NCBI GenBank assembly: GCA_900112785.1
Contig: FONB01000002.1
Location: 532,898 to 596,897, forward strand
Direction of reading: 5' to 3'
DNA length: 64,000 nt
Source: Phytobacter palmae
GTDB taxonomy: Bacteria > Pseudomonadota > Gammaproteobacteria > Enterobacterales > Enterobacteriaceae
A program made the position numbers and the translations under genes. Of the stretch, positions 18,343 to 28,190 are shown in pieces (position 1 is the first letter of the stretch; each line of letters starts with the position of its first letter). The notes below the pieces were generated by a model. It worked only from the letters and a program-made list of their open reading frames with translations, did not search any database and was not told where the DNA came from.

Positions 18343-19422
18343 ATGAAAAAAACTACTTTGGCATTAATGATGATCGGCCTTGGTGTTGTTTCTGCTTCTT
18401 CCAACGCTGCGGAAATCTACAACAAAAATGGTAACAAACTGGATCTGTACGGCAAAATCAAAGCCATGCACTACTTCAGCGATGATACCACTCAGGATGG
18501 CGACAAAACTTACGTGCGTCTGGGCTTCAAAGGCGAAACTCAGATTAACGATCAGTTGACCGGTTTCGGTCGCTGGGAATCTGAATTCGCGGGTAACACC
18601 GACGAAAGCAGCTCCACCCAGAAAACCCGTCTGGCGTTCGCCGGCCTGAAAGCAAAAACCTACGGTTCTATCGACTACGGTCGTAACCTGGGCATCCTGT
18701 ACGATGCAGCGTCTGTAACCGATATGTTCCCGGAATTCGGCGGCGACTCTCTGACCCGTACCGATAACTTCATGACCAAACGTACCACTGGCGTGGCTAC
18801 CTACCGTAATACCGACTTCTTCGGTGCGGTCAATGGTCTGAACCTGGGTCTGCAGTATCAGGGTAAAAACGAAGCTGGTCGTGTTGCTTCCAAACAGAAT
18901 GGCGACGGCTTCGGCACCTCCCTGTCTTACAACTTCGGCGGTAGCCCGGTTACTCTGATCGCTGCCTACGCAAAATCAGACCGTACCGATCTGCAGAACA
19001 CTCAGGCTCTGGGTAAAGGCGCTAACGCGGAAGCGTGGATCAGTGGCGTGAAATACGACGCTAACAACATCTATCTGGCGGCTATGTACAGCATCGCGCA
19101 GAACATGACGCCAATCGGCAGCCGTGGTTTTGCTAACAAATCTGAAAACTTCGAAGCCGTTGCTCAGTACCAGTTCGACTTCGGTCTGCGTCCGTCCATT
19201 GGTTACGTACAGACCAAAGGTAAAGACCTGGAAAACGGTTGGGGCGATCAGGACCTGGTTAAATATGTTGACGTAGGCGCAACCTACTACTTCAACAAAA
19301 ACTTCTCTGCAATGGTCGATTACAAAATCAACCAACTGGACAAAGGTGATTTCGCGACTTACGTAGGTTCCAGCTACGTTACCGACGACATCGTTGCTGT
19401 TGGCGTGACTTACCAGTTCTAA
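18343..19422 (+). CDS. phoE: outer membrane phosphoporin PhoE
   Basis: A 359-residue trimeric 16-strand porin with a signal peptide (ending SNAA, mature [16 protein letters not shown]) and a C-terminal QF end signal for outer membrane insertion. Its place between proB and the crl side marks it as PhoE rather than OmpC or OmpF, although these are close relatives. It prefers anionic solutes and is induced by phosphate limitation. It is somewhat longer than E. coli PhoE (351), with changes in surface loops. A strong terminator follows. Confidence 0.95.
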   Translation: MKKTTLALMMIGLGVVSASSNAAEIYNKNGNKLDLYGKIKAMHYFSDDTTQDGDKTYVRLGFKGETQINDQLTGFGRWESEFAGNTDESSSTQKTRLAFAGLKAKTYGSIDYGRNLGILYDAASVTDMFPEFGGDSLTRTDNFMTKRTTGVATYRNTDFFGAVNGLNLGLQYQGKNEAGRVASKQNGDGFGTSLSYNFGGSPVTLIAAYAKSDRTDLQNTQALGKGANAEAWISGVKYDANNIYLAAMYSIAQNMTPIGSRGFANKSENFEAVAQYQFDFGLRPSIGYVQTKGKDLENGWGDQDLVKYVDVGATYYFNKNFSAMVDYKINQLDKGDFATYVGSSYVTDDIVAVGVTYQF

Positions 19423-19456
19423 GTCTTAAACGCACGTTGACTTAAGTACTGAACAT

Positions 19457-19496
19457 AAAGCACCGAACGATAACCTCGTCGGTGCTTTCTTTTTTC
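19457..19496 (+). terminator. rho-independent terminator of phoE
   Basis: AAAGCACCGA and TCGGTGCTTT arms followed by a T-run. Confidence 0.9.
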
Positions 19497-19577
19497 GCCA
19501 GTGCGCGCAACAAAACGCAAGAATGGGAAGTGTGGAAAAGCCTTTTAAGCAGTCGCCGTTATGACTCAATGCTTTAC

Positions 19578-20849
19578 TCAGAATGCTGTTTCCAGTGAAT
19601 CAGTGACGCAATAATCATCATCCACCAGTGGCAAATAGCGCCACTTATCAAACGCAGTACAGGGATGTGAAATGCCACAGCCCACCCAGTCACCGGGCTT
19701 TAACGCATCATCTTCTGGCAGCAACAAATAGGCATGTTGATCGTTCACCTCACTGATACGCATGCCAGAAGCGGCACGAGGGGCGCTACCATCCACATTT
19801 CGCACCCACAATGGGTTTGGCAAATCCTGATCAAAGGGCACATCGCGGCGGCCGAAATCAACAAACGCCAGGCCTGGCTCAGGTCGTGATAATACCCTCC
19901 CCCAGATCTCCAGCGCGGGTTCAAAATGATGTCGGGCGCCCGGTTGAGCAAACGGGGCGATGCGGGCATACAACCCGTTATCGTGTGCCATATAGGCACC
20001 TGATCGAATCAACGGTGTGATCGGGAGCGGCAGCTGCGCCCCGGTAAAACAGGCGCTAACCACATCAAACCATGCGCCGCCGCCAGCGCTGAGAATAATG
20101 GTCTCGCTGCTGAATAGCTCTTTCTCAGCCAACAGTGCAGCCGTAGCGATTATCATCTGGCAATAATCGCGCACCCTGGCGATACCGGCTGCATCACGCC
20201 CCGCCCCCAGTGCGCCTTCATAGCCTGCCACCCCTACCAGTTGCAGAACCGGACTTGCCGCAACCGCCTCGGCAATTTCCAGTGCTTGCGAGGATGAACG
20301 ACAGCCAGTTCGCCCGCCGCTAACCGACATTTCCAGCAGTACCGCAATGGGGCTGTCGCCAAGATGCTGTTCCAGCAAACGAACCCCCTGCACCGAATCA
20401 ACGTAGCAAAGGAAGCCGTGGTCAGGATGTTGCTTTTGCCACTCTCCTGTCCAGCGAATGCCAGCAGGATCGACCAGTTGATTAGCGAGAAAGACGTTAC
20501 GAATACCAAACTGACGCAACGCGCGAACCTGTGCAGGGGTTGCTGCACTCAATCCCCAGGCACCACCTTCGGTGATGGCACGACGCAGGATCGCCGCAGA
20601 CATTGAGGTCTTGCCGTGTGCCGCCAGCATTACGCCCTGTTCACGGCAAAAATCTGCCAGTTGGCGCAGGTTATTCTCCAGCGCCGATTGCTTCATTAGC
20701 ATCAGTGGGGAAAACACGCTATTGCTGGCCAGGACCGGGGTACCAGGCGGTAATGGTGCATCGCCACGGCCTGCAACAGATTTAAAGCGCGGCGCAGGTT
20801 GCAGCGCATCCAATAACCCATCGGCCACCAACGGAAAATGAATCGACAT
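19578..20849 (-). CDS. D-serine dehydratase-like PLP enzyme (amino acid deaminase)
   Basis: A 423-residue fold-type III PLP enzyme of the alanine racemase-like D-serine/D-threonine dehydratase family. The PLP lysine is in AAHGKTSM. The C-terminal domain carries HPCTAFDKW, whose His and Cys bind zinc in characterised members. It should deaminate a D-hydroxy amino acid or related D-amino acid. GGAGG 7 bases before 20849 decides the start (MSIHF). It is the last gene of a leftward operon with an amino acid ABC transporter and, upstream, RidA, which clears the reactive enamine/imine products such deaminases make. Confidence 0.85.
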   Translation of the reverse strand: MSIHFPLVADGLLDALQPAPRFKSVAGRGDAPLPPGTPVLASNSVFSPLMLMKQSALENNLRQLADFCREQGVMLAAHGKTSMSAAILRRAITEGGAWGLSAATPAQVRALRQFGIRNVFLANQLVDPAGIRWTGEWQKQHPDHGFLCYVDSVQGVRLLEQHLGDSPIAVLLEMSVSGGRTGCRSSSQALEIAEAVAASPVLQLVGVAGYEGALGAGRDAAGIARVRDYCQMIIATAALLAEKELFSSETIILSAGGGAWFDVVSACFTGAQLPLPITPLIRSGAYMAHDNGLYARIAPFAQPGARHHFEPALEIWGRVLSRPEPGLAFVDFGRRDVPFDQDLPNPLWVRNVDGSAPRAASGMRISEVNDQHAYLLLPEDDALKPGDWVGCGISHPCTAFDKWRYLPLVDDDYCVTDSLETAF

Positions 20850-20860
20850 AACGCCTCCGG

Positions 20861-21598
20861 TCAATGTTCAAGAACACGCGATAAAAACTGCTGGGTGCGC
20901 GGATTTTGTGGATTCACGAAAATCTGCTCAGGCGATCCTTGTTCAGCAATCACCCCCTGATCCATAAACACCACACGGTCTGCGGTTTTGCGCGCAAACC
21001 CCATCTCATGGGTGACCACGACCATGGTCATCCCTTCACGCGCCAGGCTGCGCATCACCTCCATGACTTCACCGACCAGTTCGGGATCGAGCGCGGAGGT
21101 GGCTTCATCAAAAAACATAATTTTCGGTTCTACCGCCAGCGCCCTGGCGATCGCCACTCGCTGCTGCTGACCGCCGGAAAGTTGTGCCGGGTAATAGTGC
21201 GCACGCTCAGCCAGCCCAACGCGAGTCAGGGCTGCCATGCCGCGTTTATTGGCTTCGGCCTCAGACAGTTTCTGCGCTTTTATCAGCGCCAGCGTCACGT
21301 TACCGAGCGCGGTTTTGTGGGGGAACAGGTTGAACTGCTGGAATACCATCCCGACATGGCCACAAATTTCGCGGCTGCGTTTATGGTCGTGCAATGGCAC
21401 ATTGTTGACCCAGATTTCGCCCCCGTCGGCCGTTTCCAGCCCGCTCATGATGCGTAACACGGTACTTTTGCCGGAACCTGATGCGCCAATCAGCACCAGT
21501 ACTTCGCCGGGCGAAACATCAAGGCTGATCTCTTTGAGCACCTGGGTGCTACCAAACGATTTGGTAATACGGCTCAGCGTAATGGCGGATTTGCTCAT
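20861..21598 (-). CDS. polar amino acid ABC transporter ATPase
   Basis: A 245-residue ATPase with Walker [10 protein letters not shown]-loop, signature LSGGQQQR and Walker [14 protein letters not shown], of the GlnQ/HisP polar amino acid class. The start at 21598 overlaps the stop of the upstream permease gene (ATGA), so translation is coupled. It energises the two permeases and lipoprotein encoded just upstream. Confidence 0.93.
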   Translation of the reverse strand: MSKSAITLSRITKSFGSTQVLKEISLDVSPGEVLVLIGASGSGKSTVLRIMSGLETADGGEIWVNNVPLHDHKRSREICGHVGMVFQQFNLFPHKTALGNVTLALIKAQKLSEAEANKRGMAALTRVGLAERAHYYPAQLSGGQQQRVAIARALAVEPKIMFFDEATSALDPELVGEVMEVMRSLAREGMTMVVVTHEMGFARKTADRVVFMDQGVIAEQGSPEQIFVNPQNPRTQQFLSRVLEH

Positions 21599-22239
21599 AA
21601 GGCCTGGCTCCTGGTTTGATGATGTTGAACCCAACGGGAAAGCGGAAAGCAGACAACGAAGTACAGCACGGCCACCAGCGCATAAATCACCACCGGCTGG
21701 CCGATACGATCAACGATCGCCTGGCCCTGGTGCATCAGTTCCGACATGCCAATCATGCTGACGATAGAGGTATCCTTAATCAGAGAAAGATACTGCCCCA
21801 CCAGCGGCGGCAGTACGATACCGCGCGTCTGAGGCAGAATCACACTAAGAAAGGTCTGGCGTTTTGACAGCCCGAGGATCCACGACACTTCCCACTGTCC
21901 TTTGGGGACCGCTTCAATTCCGGCGCGAAACACTTCGGCGATATATGCGCCCTGGTAGATACTCAAACCGAGAATACCGGCGGCAAACAAATTTATTTCA
22001 TAGCCAAAATAGGCCACGCCAAAGTAGATAAACATCAAAGTGATCAATACTGGCGTACCGCGAAACAGCTCAGTGTAAAGCACGGCAATATGGCTGGCCC
22101 CCGAGATACGGCTGGTACGTAACACGGCGGCGAGCAGACCGAGAAGCGTACTGCCAATGATGGCAGCGGCTGAAAGCAGCAGAGTGATCCATAGCCCCTC
22201 CAGCAGCAACGGTAATGAACTGGTGATCATATTGCTCAT
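21595..22239 (-). CDS. amino acid ABC transporter permease 2
   Basis: A 214-residue HisMQ-type inner membrane permease with about five helices. The cytoplasmic coupling loop [20 protein letters not shown] carries the EAA-type motif. It overlaps both neighbours by four bases (ATGA), which indicates tightly coupled translation. It forms a heterodimer with the 22236-22973 product. Confidence 0.92.
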   Translation of the reverse strand: MSNMITSSLPLLLEGLWITLLLSAAAIIGSTLLGLLAAVLRTSRISGASHIAVLYTELFRGTPVLITLMFIYFGVAYFGYEINLFAAGILGLSIYQGAYIAEVFRAGIEAVPKGQWEVSWILGLSKRQTFLSVILPQTRGIVLPPLVGQYLSLIKDTSIVSMIGMSELMHQGQAIVDRIGQPVVIYALVAVLYFVVCFPLSRWVQHHQTRSQAL

Positions 22240-22973
22240 AGCGCATTCTCCCGTTTCAGTGAACTAGTCAGCCATTTTTTTGCCCACCACCGGGCGGACT
22301 TTTTTACCGGAGTGACCAGTTGCGGATGAAACAAACGGCTTCCCACCAGGTTACCGAGCCAGGAAAAGAGATTACTCATCAGCAGATAGACCAGTGCTAC
22401 CACGCTGAACGTCTGGATATAAAGCAGCGTGCGGGCGTTTATCACGGTGGCGGTGCCGGTCAGTTCCGGCAGCGCAATAGCTGACAATAGCGACGTACCC
22501 AGCAACAACTGAATCAGGTTGTTAATAATGGCAGGCCAGACGGCGCGCGCAGCCTGGGGCAACACAACACTCAAAAAGACCTGGCGGCGTGAAATACCTA
22601 AAATCCATGCGGCTTCCAGTTGTCCTTTGGGCACTGACTGTATTCCGGCGCGAAAGGTCTCCGACAGATAAGCGCCGACATTAATGCCCAGCGCCAGCAC
22701 CCCTGCGGTAAAGGCGCTCATGGTGATGCCGAGGGAAGGCAGACCGAAAAAAATAATGAAAATTTGCAGCAACACCGGCGTATTGCGGATGAATTCAACA
22801 TAACAGTGGCTCAGCCAGCGTAGCGGTGCTACCGCAGAGGCTTTCGCCAGCGCTGCCAGCAACCCGAGTGCGACGGCCAGCATAAAAGCGAGAAGTGTGA
22901 CCTGTAGCGTCAGCCAGGCGGCGGCCAGGAAGGTCTCGCCGTAACTCCACAGGGTTAGCCATTGATAACTCAT
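22236..22973 (-). CDS. amino acid ABC transporter permease 1
   Basis: A 245-residue HisMQ-type permease. The ATG at 22973 (MSYQWL) is set by GGAAGGAG a few bases upstream. The coupling loop is GIQSVPKGQLEAAWILGISR. Its C-terminal tail is longer than usual and basic. It pairs with permease 2 and the ATPase for import of a polar amino acid. Confidence 0.92.
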   Translation of the reverse strand: MSYQWLTLWSYGETFLAAAWLTLQVTLLAFMLAVALGLLAALAKASAVAPLRWLSHCYVEFIRNTPVLLQIFIIFFGLPSLGITMSAFTAGVLALGINVGAYLSETFRAGIQSVPKGQLEAAWILGISRRQVFLSVVLPQAARAVWPAIINNLIQLLLGTSLLSAIALPELTGTATVINARTLLYIQTFSVVALVYLLMSNLFSWLGNLVGSRLFHPQLVTPVKKSARWWAKKWLTSSLKRENAL

Positions 22974-23027
22974 GAATGGACTCCTTCCTGCGGTGCAGCA
23001 GAGCAAATATTGCTACACCGCAGGCAA

Positions 23028-23852
23028 TCAGAATTGCGGATTCAGTGGGTAACGCGGCTTATCACCAAACCATTTTTGATACAGCGTGGCGTTCTCACCG
23101 GAGGCGTTGATCTCAAACAGGAATTCATTGAGGTAGTTCAGCCATACCTGGTCACCCTGCTTCACGCCAAAGGCGTTATATTCCAGCGGCACCAGCGCTT
23201 CGTTAGTGACAGTCAGGGTCGGATCAAGTTTGGCCTGATAAGCGAGGAAGTTGTTATCCTCAATCATTGCATCAGCCTGTCCCTGTTTCACCGCCAGAAT
23301 GGCTGCCTGTGAGGAGTCGTACTCCTGAATTTTGACCTCGATGCCCATGCTGCGCACTTCATCTCCGTTGGTAGACCCTTTCACCGTGGCGATGGTTTTA
23401 CCGGCCATGTCATGGGCTGATTTGATGCCGCTCTCTTTACGAACCAACATCGCTTCACTCGCCACAACGTACGGATTGGTGAAGCCGATCTCTTTGGCGC
23501 GTTCCAGATTGCGAGTGAAGTTACAGAACACCACGTCCACTTTGTTAGTTTGCAGATTAGGGATACGGTTGGCGCTGGTGGTGTTGACCATTTCCAGTTT
23601 TACGCCCATCTTGCTGGCCAGCGCTTTCGCCAAATCGACGTCATAACCATCGGGTTTGCCGTCTTTATCGTAAAAACCGAAGGGAGCGAAACTCAGGCAG
23701 TCACCCACGCGTAACGTGCCGCGTTGCAATACGGTTTGCAGTGTCGATTGCGGGGCCGCGCCCGCCACTTGCTTCTCTTCCGTGGGGGTACAACCGGCAA
23801 CGGCCAGCAGAGCCAGCGCTCCGGCGATGATTTTTAACGAAGTTGCATTCAT
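23028..23852 (-). CDS. amino acid ABC transporter substrate-binding lipoprotein
   Basis: A 274-residue family 3 solute-binding protein. The N-terminus has a lipobox LAVAGC, with Cys21 as lipid attachment site, so it is anchored in the membrane. Family signatures include GTLRVGDCLSFAPFGF and KPDGYDVDLAKALA. It gives the transporter its specificity; from the adjoining deaminase a D-amino acid is the likeliest ligand. Confidence 0.92.
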   Translation of the reverse strand: MNATSLKIIAGALALLAVAGCTPTEEKQVAGAAPQSTLQTVLQRGTLRVGDCLSFAPFGFYDKDGKPDGYDVDLAKALASKMGVKLEMVNTTSANRIPNLQTNKVDVVFCNFTRNLERAKEIGFTNPYVVASEAMLVRKESGIKSAHDMAGKTIATVKGSTNGDEVRSMGIEVKIQEYDSSQAAILAVKQGQADAMIEDNNFLAYQAKLDPTLTVTNEALVPLEYNAFGVKQGDQVWLNYLNEFLFEINASGENATLYQKWFGDKPRYPLNPQF

Positions 23853-23963
23853 TGTTTTGCTCGCTTATTAAATGGAGACGACATAAAAAGCATCAATTAT
23901 TTACGGGCAGCCCTGGTGTGGGCGAATAAATAAAAATGTCAGTGTGTTATCAGATAAAAAATA

Positions 23964-24356
23964 TTATTTCCGATCGGCGCGAAAGCATTTCATATCCACT
24001 TCCACTTTGCAGTCGACAACTAAATCCTGCACGCTACAAATACGTGCCGGGGGATTTCCGGTAAATATCTCGCTGAAAACTTTATTAAAGGAACTGAAGT
24101 AACGGGCGTCGGTTAATACTGCCGTGACGTGTACAACATCCTCCACCCTGTACCCCGCCTCGCGCATAATGGACAGGCAGTTATCAAACGCCAGGCGGGT
24201 CTGCTCAATGATCCCTCCTTCCACCACCTCGCCCTCGCGCATCGGCGTCTGGCCTGAGATATACAGCCACCCATCCGCCTCTACAGCGCGTGCGAACGGC
24301 AGTTTCTGCCCACCCGTACCGGTGCCGCCTTCAATGCCATAACGCTTAATCGTCAT
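23964..24356 (-). CDS. RidA family enamine/imine deaminase
   Basis: A 130-residue YjgF/YER057c/UK114 protein. The Arg near residue 105 in NPPARICSVQDL and the late acidic segment correspond to the family's active pocket. RidA proteins hydrolyse reactive enamines and imines left by PLP deaminases, which fits the D-serine dehydratase-like gene of the same leftward cluster. Probably the first gene of the operon, divergent from the IclR regulator. Confidence 0.9.
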   Translation of the reverse strand: MTIKRYGIEGGTGTGGQKLPFARAVEADGWLYISGQTPMREGEVVEGGIIEQTRLAFDNCLSIMREAGYRVEDVVHVTAVLTDARYFSSFNKVFSEIFTGNPPARICSVQDLVVDCKVEVDMKCFRADRK

Positions 24357-24770
24357 GCAATGCTGCTCCTTTTTGTTCAGAGAATTGCCATGAGTACCGC
24401 ACCATCACTGTCTGATATATCGGACAACCATCTGCAATACCGGATAGAGCAAGATTTGCACAGCTTTTTTATTTTTGCAATATATCCGGAACAATTTAAT
24501 TTTTTATGGTGTTGTCGCGATCGCAAAATAAAAATTCAAGGGAGGTAATTCCTGAATGGAAATGTTATCCCGATCGTGATTTTAAAAAATTAATTTGCAC
24601 CTTATGCGCTAAAATGAGGCCCCAAAATAGAACAAAGAAATAGAAATGCTGGCAGGAAAATTTTAATTAACGGGGATGGGTTAACGGCGACGCTGGGTGT
24701 ATCATGCTTTTCTTTTTTATTGTCTTTACTGTCTGGCGCGACTGCCCGACTGCATCAGGAGAATTTGCTT
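24357..24770. promoter_or_regulatory. divergent control region with repeated CCGGATA-like motifs
   Basis: 414 bp between ridA and the IclR gene. Related motifs occur at 24413-24427 (TGATATATCGGACAA), 24434-24447 (GCAATACCGGATAG) and 24477-24493 (GCAATATATCCGGAACA). They may be IclR-family operator half-sites. No gene is seen here. Confidence 0.4.
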
Positions 24771-25523
24771 ATGCCGGACGAGAAGCCATCGCGAGCGCGC
24801 GGTGTTGACCGGGTTATCGACATTTTTCACCAGTTGCACATCGCCCGTCAGCCTATGACGATGCGCGATTTGATCGACGCCACCGGTGCGCCGCGTTCCA
24901 GTGTATATGAGCTCGTCAGCCTGCTCACTGAGGCCGGGCTACTTGAAGTGGATGCCGACGGTGCGGTGTTCTTTGGCCGCGAAATGCACTACTACGGTGC
25001 AGATTACATGGCGCATAACGATCTCATCCGTCGCTCACATCAGTTAATGGTTGAACTCGTCGCCCGTCATGGCGAGACGGTGCAGCTCTGTATGCTGGAG
25101 GGGAATAAATACACCGTCGTGCTGTCGGAAAGTAATGCCCACCCGTTCAAAATCACGTCTGATATCGGCGTGCGGGTTCCGATTACCTGGACTGCCACTG
25201 GACGGCTGTTGCTCAGTAATTGGTCGGACAGTGCCATTCTCGATCTTATCCCCGAAGAAGATTACCGTCTGGCGAACGGGCAAGTCCTTGATAAGCAGGC
25301 CTTCCTGGAAGACATTCATCGCGCCGGACAGCAGGGTTATTGTCTGACTGAGGGGTTGTCGGAGAGTTTTACCTGTTGTATGGCGGCGCCGATTCGTTCT
25401 CGTAGCGGGCAGGCGGTGGCGGCTATCTGCTTTATGGTGAGTCGCGATACACCGGAGGATCGCCGCCAGATGTTGCTCAAAGAGTTGATCGTTTCTGGCC
25501 AAAAATTATCGGATTTCACCTGA
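24771..25523 (+). CDS. IclR family transcriptional regulator
   Basis: A 250-residue regulator. The ATG at 24771 (MPDEKPS) is chosen for AGGAGAA ten bases upstream. An N-terminal winged helix (MTMRDLIDATGAPRSSVYELVSLLTEAGLLE) is followed by the IclR effector-binding domain (about residues 75-245), which carries paired cysteines in FTCCMAAPIRS. It probably controls the divergent RidA/ABC/deaminase operon in response to the amino acid. It is monocistronic and followed by crl on the other strand. Confidence 0.92.
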   Translation: MPDEKPSRARGVDRVIDIFHQLHIARQPMTMRDLIDATGAPRSSVYELVSLLTEAGLLEVDADGAVFFGREMHYYGADYMAHNDLIRRSHQLMVELVARHGETVQLCMLEGNKYTVVLSESNAHPFKITSDIGVRVPITWTATGRLLLSNWSDSAILDLIPEEDYRLANGQVLDKQAFLEDIHRAGQQGYCLTEGLSESFTCCMAAPIRSRSGQAVAAICFMVSRDTPEDRRQMLLKELIVSGQKLSDFT

Positions 25524-25598
25524 ATCCGGGCTATTTTTCCCCTGCTTTGGCACGCAGAAAAGCCAACATCACAGCGACATCCCCGGGGTGTTCAGACA

Positions 25599-25634
25599 TA
25601 AAAAATCCGGAATCAGAGGGCTGAATCCGGATTG
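25599..25634 (-). terminator. rho-independent terminator of crl
   Basis: AATCCGG/CCGGATT arms (25604-25610, 25627-25633); read leftward the hairpin is followed by a T-run. Confidence 0.8.
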
Positions 25635-25664
25635 TCTCTTGTCGGGCGAATCTTTTGACTGCGC

Positions 25665-26063
25665 TTAAACCGTCAGATTAATTTCGTCGGTGAAATTTTC
25701 CGCAGGTTCCAGTTTCAGCTCCAGCGCCGCAAGGACCTCGCGGGCGCGACCATGAAATTCACGCAGCGTATACTCCAGCCGGTCCGTCACTTCTGAATCT
25801 TTTATTGCAGTTTCTTTCCAGTTTCCGTCTTTATCGTATAGCCCAAAATGGTAGCTATAGGTAAAACGGTTTTGCTGCGCTTCCATTTCCATCCACCAGC
25901 CCCAAAACTCACGCTTCTCCGGCGCGGGCTTTACATTGACGCATACGGCCAGGCAATCAAAAAAGAAGCGATTATCGGCACACTGTTCTTCCCGAATATA
26001 CGGGCCTAGCGCGGTAAACCTTTTTATGAGTTTGCTCTTCGGATGTCCACTCGGTAACGTCAT
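25665..26063 (-). CDS. crl: sigma factor-binding protein Crl
   Basis: A 132-residue protein matching E. coli Crl across its length ([38 protein letters not shown]). Crl binds RpoS and helps it assemble with core RNA polymerase, raising expression of stationary-phase genes such as those for curli. Its place beside frsA is conserved. Confidence 0.97.
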   Translation of the reverse strand: MTLPSGHPKSKLIKRFTALGPYIREEQCADNRFFFDCLAVCVNVKPAPEKREFWGWWMEMEAQQNRFTYSYHFGLYDKDGNWKETAIKDSEVTDRLEYTLREFHGRAREVLAALELKLEPAENFTDEINLTV

Positions 26064-26120
26064 TGCGATCTCCTTATGTGATGCAACTGTTTTACCAAAT
26101 CAATCAAAATTAGCAATCCA

Positions 26121-27365
26121 TTAACGCAATCTATAATTGATCCAGTCCGTAATGTCCCGCAGCGCCTTATCAAAATTGCGATAAACCGGATTAAACGGGA
26201 TTTCCAGTAATTTACCATCGGCGGATGACGAAGTGATTAAACGCGACTCTTCTTCCGGGCTGAACGGATCGTTTCGCCAGAAACCAGACAACATCGGTGT
26301 CGGACAACGTCGCCCCAGCAACCCCTGCGTTTTTAGCGAGTATCGATTCAGCTCAACATAGAGTGACTCGTCCGAGGCATTATGCATGCCGAGTCGACTG
26401 GCGAGCACATCCATATACATCTCCGGCACACGCCCCAGTTGCAGAGGGTTAGCCAGCAGCGCATGCACGATCGGCCCGAGACAGGCCACCGCTTTCAGGC
26501 GCGGAGACTCCAGATAACCAAGGCGCACCGCCACGTTGGCACCAAAGCGAAAACCAAACGCCGCAACGCGTGTATGGTCAATCCACGGAATGTTCGGCAG
26601 CGCTTTCAGCGCATGCTGATGCAGCAGGCTAGAGTCCTGAGTTAGTTTCCATTTTGAGGAGAATCCCACAGATGGCATATCCAGCGTCAGCATGGCGATG
26701 CCTTTCGGCGCAAAATAGCGTTCATACAGGCTGTAGTAGTCGCTTTGCAGACCATCCAGCTCGCCGCACATCAGGATGGTAGGAAAAGGTCCCTCTCCTT
26801 TAGGCATATGTAAGAAACCAATCACCGGCGAACCGCCGGGAATCGAAAATTCCATCTCTTTCATTGTGCCAGGCAGACGCTGCGCCGCCTCTTCATAGGC
26901 GCGATTCGCCAGCGCCTGTGCCTGCTCTGCCAGGACATCCCCTTTAATATGCGGATAAGCGGCAATGCTATAGAGGTTTGACGCGTGCAGCCAGTGCTGG
27001 CCACTGAGGGCGGTATCCTGCTCCTGGCTGGCTTTTTGCTGCCACTGCATAGCCTGAGTGGACCATTCGTAGATCCAGTTGCCGCCGCGATAGCCCACTA
27101 CCGTATCGTAAAGTTCAGGGTCGGTATGTTCCGACGTGCTCATGGCGATCCGCGCCTGTACGTCCAGGATCTCTTTCGGATCGACGCCGCGCCAGATCCA
27201 CATCAATCGGTTGATCATGCGATACCAGTGGGGCTTATTGTTACCATCCAGGGTGGATTCGACAGGCGGCAGTTTATTATGGGTAAGGCGACGCACCAGC
27301 GTTGAGGTTTCCGGGTGCTTGAAACGGGGTTTGAACAGGGTTTCGCTGAGGTTAGCTTGTGGCAT
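26121..27365 (-). CDS. frsA: esterase FrsA (fermentation/respiration switch protein)
   Basis: A 414-residue alpha/beta hydrolase-fold protein, nearly collinear with E. coli FrsA ([22 protein letters not shown] at the start, [37 protein letters not shown]). It was described in E. coli as a partner of unphosphorylated enzyme IIA-glucose; carboxylesterase activity is reported for the family. Full length, between crl and gpt as in E. coli. Confidence 0.95.
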   Translation of the reverse strand: MPQANLSETLFKPRFKHPETSTLVRRLTHNKLPPVESTLDGNNKPHWYRMINRLMWIWRGVDPKEILDVQARIAMSTSEHTDPELYDTVVGYRGGNWIYEWSTQAMQWQQKASQEQDTALSGQHWLHASNLYSIAAYPHIKGDVLAEQAQALANRAYEEAAQRLPGTMKEMEFSIPGGSPVIGFLHMPKGEGPFPTILMCGELDGLQSDYYSLYERYFAPKGIAMLTLDMPSVGFSSKWKLTQDSSLLHQHALKALPNIPWIDHTRVAAFGFRFGANVAVRLGYLESPRLKAVACLGPIVHALLANPLQLGRVPEMYMDVLASRLGMHNASDESLYVELNRYSLKTQGLLGRRCPTPMLSGFWRNDPFSPEEESRLITSSSADGKLLEIPFNPVYRNFDKALRDITDWINYRLR

Positions 27366-27418
27366 TACGCGCAGCCTCCATCAATACGTCAATGACGGTA
27401 TTGTAACCTGGCGGATGT

Positions 27419-27453
27419 GAAAAAAAACAACGCCCGGCAATGCCAGGCGTTGT
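27419..27453 (-). terminator. rho-independent terminator of gpt
   Basis: ACAACGCC and GGCGTTGT arms (27427-27434, 27446-27453); read leftward they are followed by at least seven T residues. Confidence 0.85.
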
Positions 27454-27473
27454 AAATAATCATAAAGAAAGGA

Positions 27474-27932
27474 TTAACGACCAGAGATAGGCGGAACAAA
27501 GACCACGCCCATATCCCACGGCTGTTCAATCCAGGTATCCTGAGGGATGTCAATCACGTAATCGTCAACCAGTGGACGACCAGCCGGTTTAGCAAAAATG
27601 GTGACGAAGTGCGCTTTTGGGTACATTTCGCGGATAGCCACCGCGGTACCGCCGGTATCGACCAGATCATCAATAACGATGAAACCTTCACCATCACCTT
27701 CTGCGCGTTTGATAATTTTCATTTCGCGCTGGTTGTCGTGGTCATAGCTGGAAATGCAAACGGTATCGACATGGCGAATACCCAGTTCACGTGCCAGTAA
27801 TGCGCCCGGAACCAGACCACCACGGCTAACGGCAATAATGCCTTTCCATTGTTCAGAAGGCATCAGGCGGTTTGCCAGTTTGCGTGCGTGAATCTGCAAC
27901 ATGTCCCAGGTGACGACGTATTTTTCGCTCAT
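27474..27932 (-). CDS. gpt: xanthine-guanine phosphoribosyltransferase
   Basis: A 152-residue purine salvage enzyme that makes GMP and XMP from guanine and xanthine with PRPP. The PRPP-binding loop [12 protein letters not shown] and the flexible loop region around SSYDHDNQ are present. Full E. coli length and the same neighbours (frsA, divergent pepD). Confidence 0.97.
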   Translation of the reverse strand: MSEKYVVTWDMLQIHARKLANRLMPSEQWKGIIAVSRGGLVPGALLARELGIRHVDTVCISSYDHDNQREMKIIKRAEGDGEGFIVIDDLVDTGGTAVAIREMYPKAHFVTIFAKPAGRPLVDDYVIDIPQDTWIEQPWDMGVVFVPPISGR

Positions 27933-28190
27933 GTGAAGTGTCCCAGCCTGTGTATCTACGGCTTAAAAAGTGTTCTACGGGGAAATAGGTTGCGCGAGAT
28001 TATAGAGATCTGTCGCGCTAAAAACCAGTATTACCGGGCATCGCTGGCGCTTTTTACGCGACGCGTACTAACAGAGGGACAATAAAGTGGTATTCTCAAG
28101 TCCATCTCGCAATCCGGCTTTGTGATTGTTCTGTAGTTTAACCCTCGGACCTGCAAAATATGCTGGCAGGCCTTTTAAAGGAGACTCATC

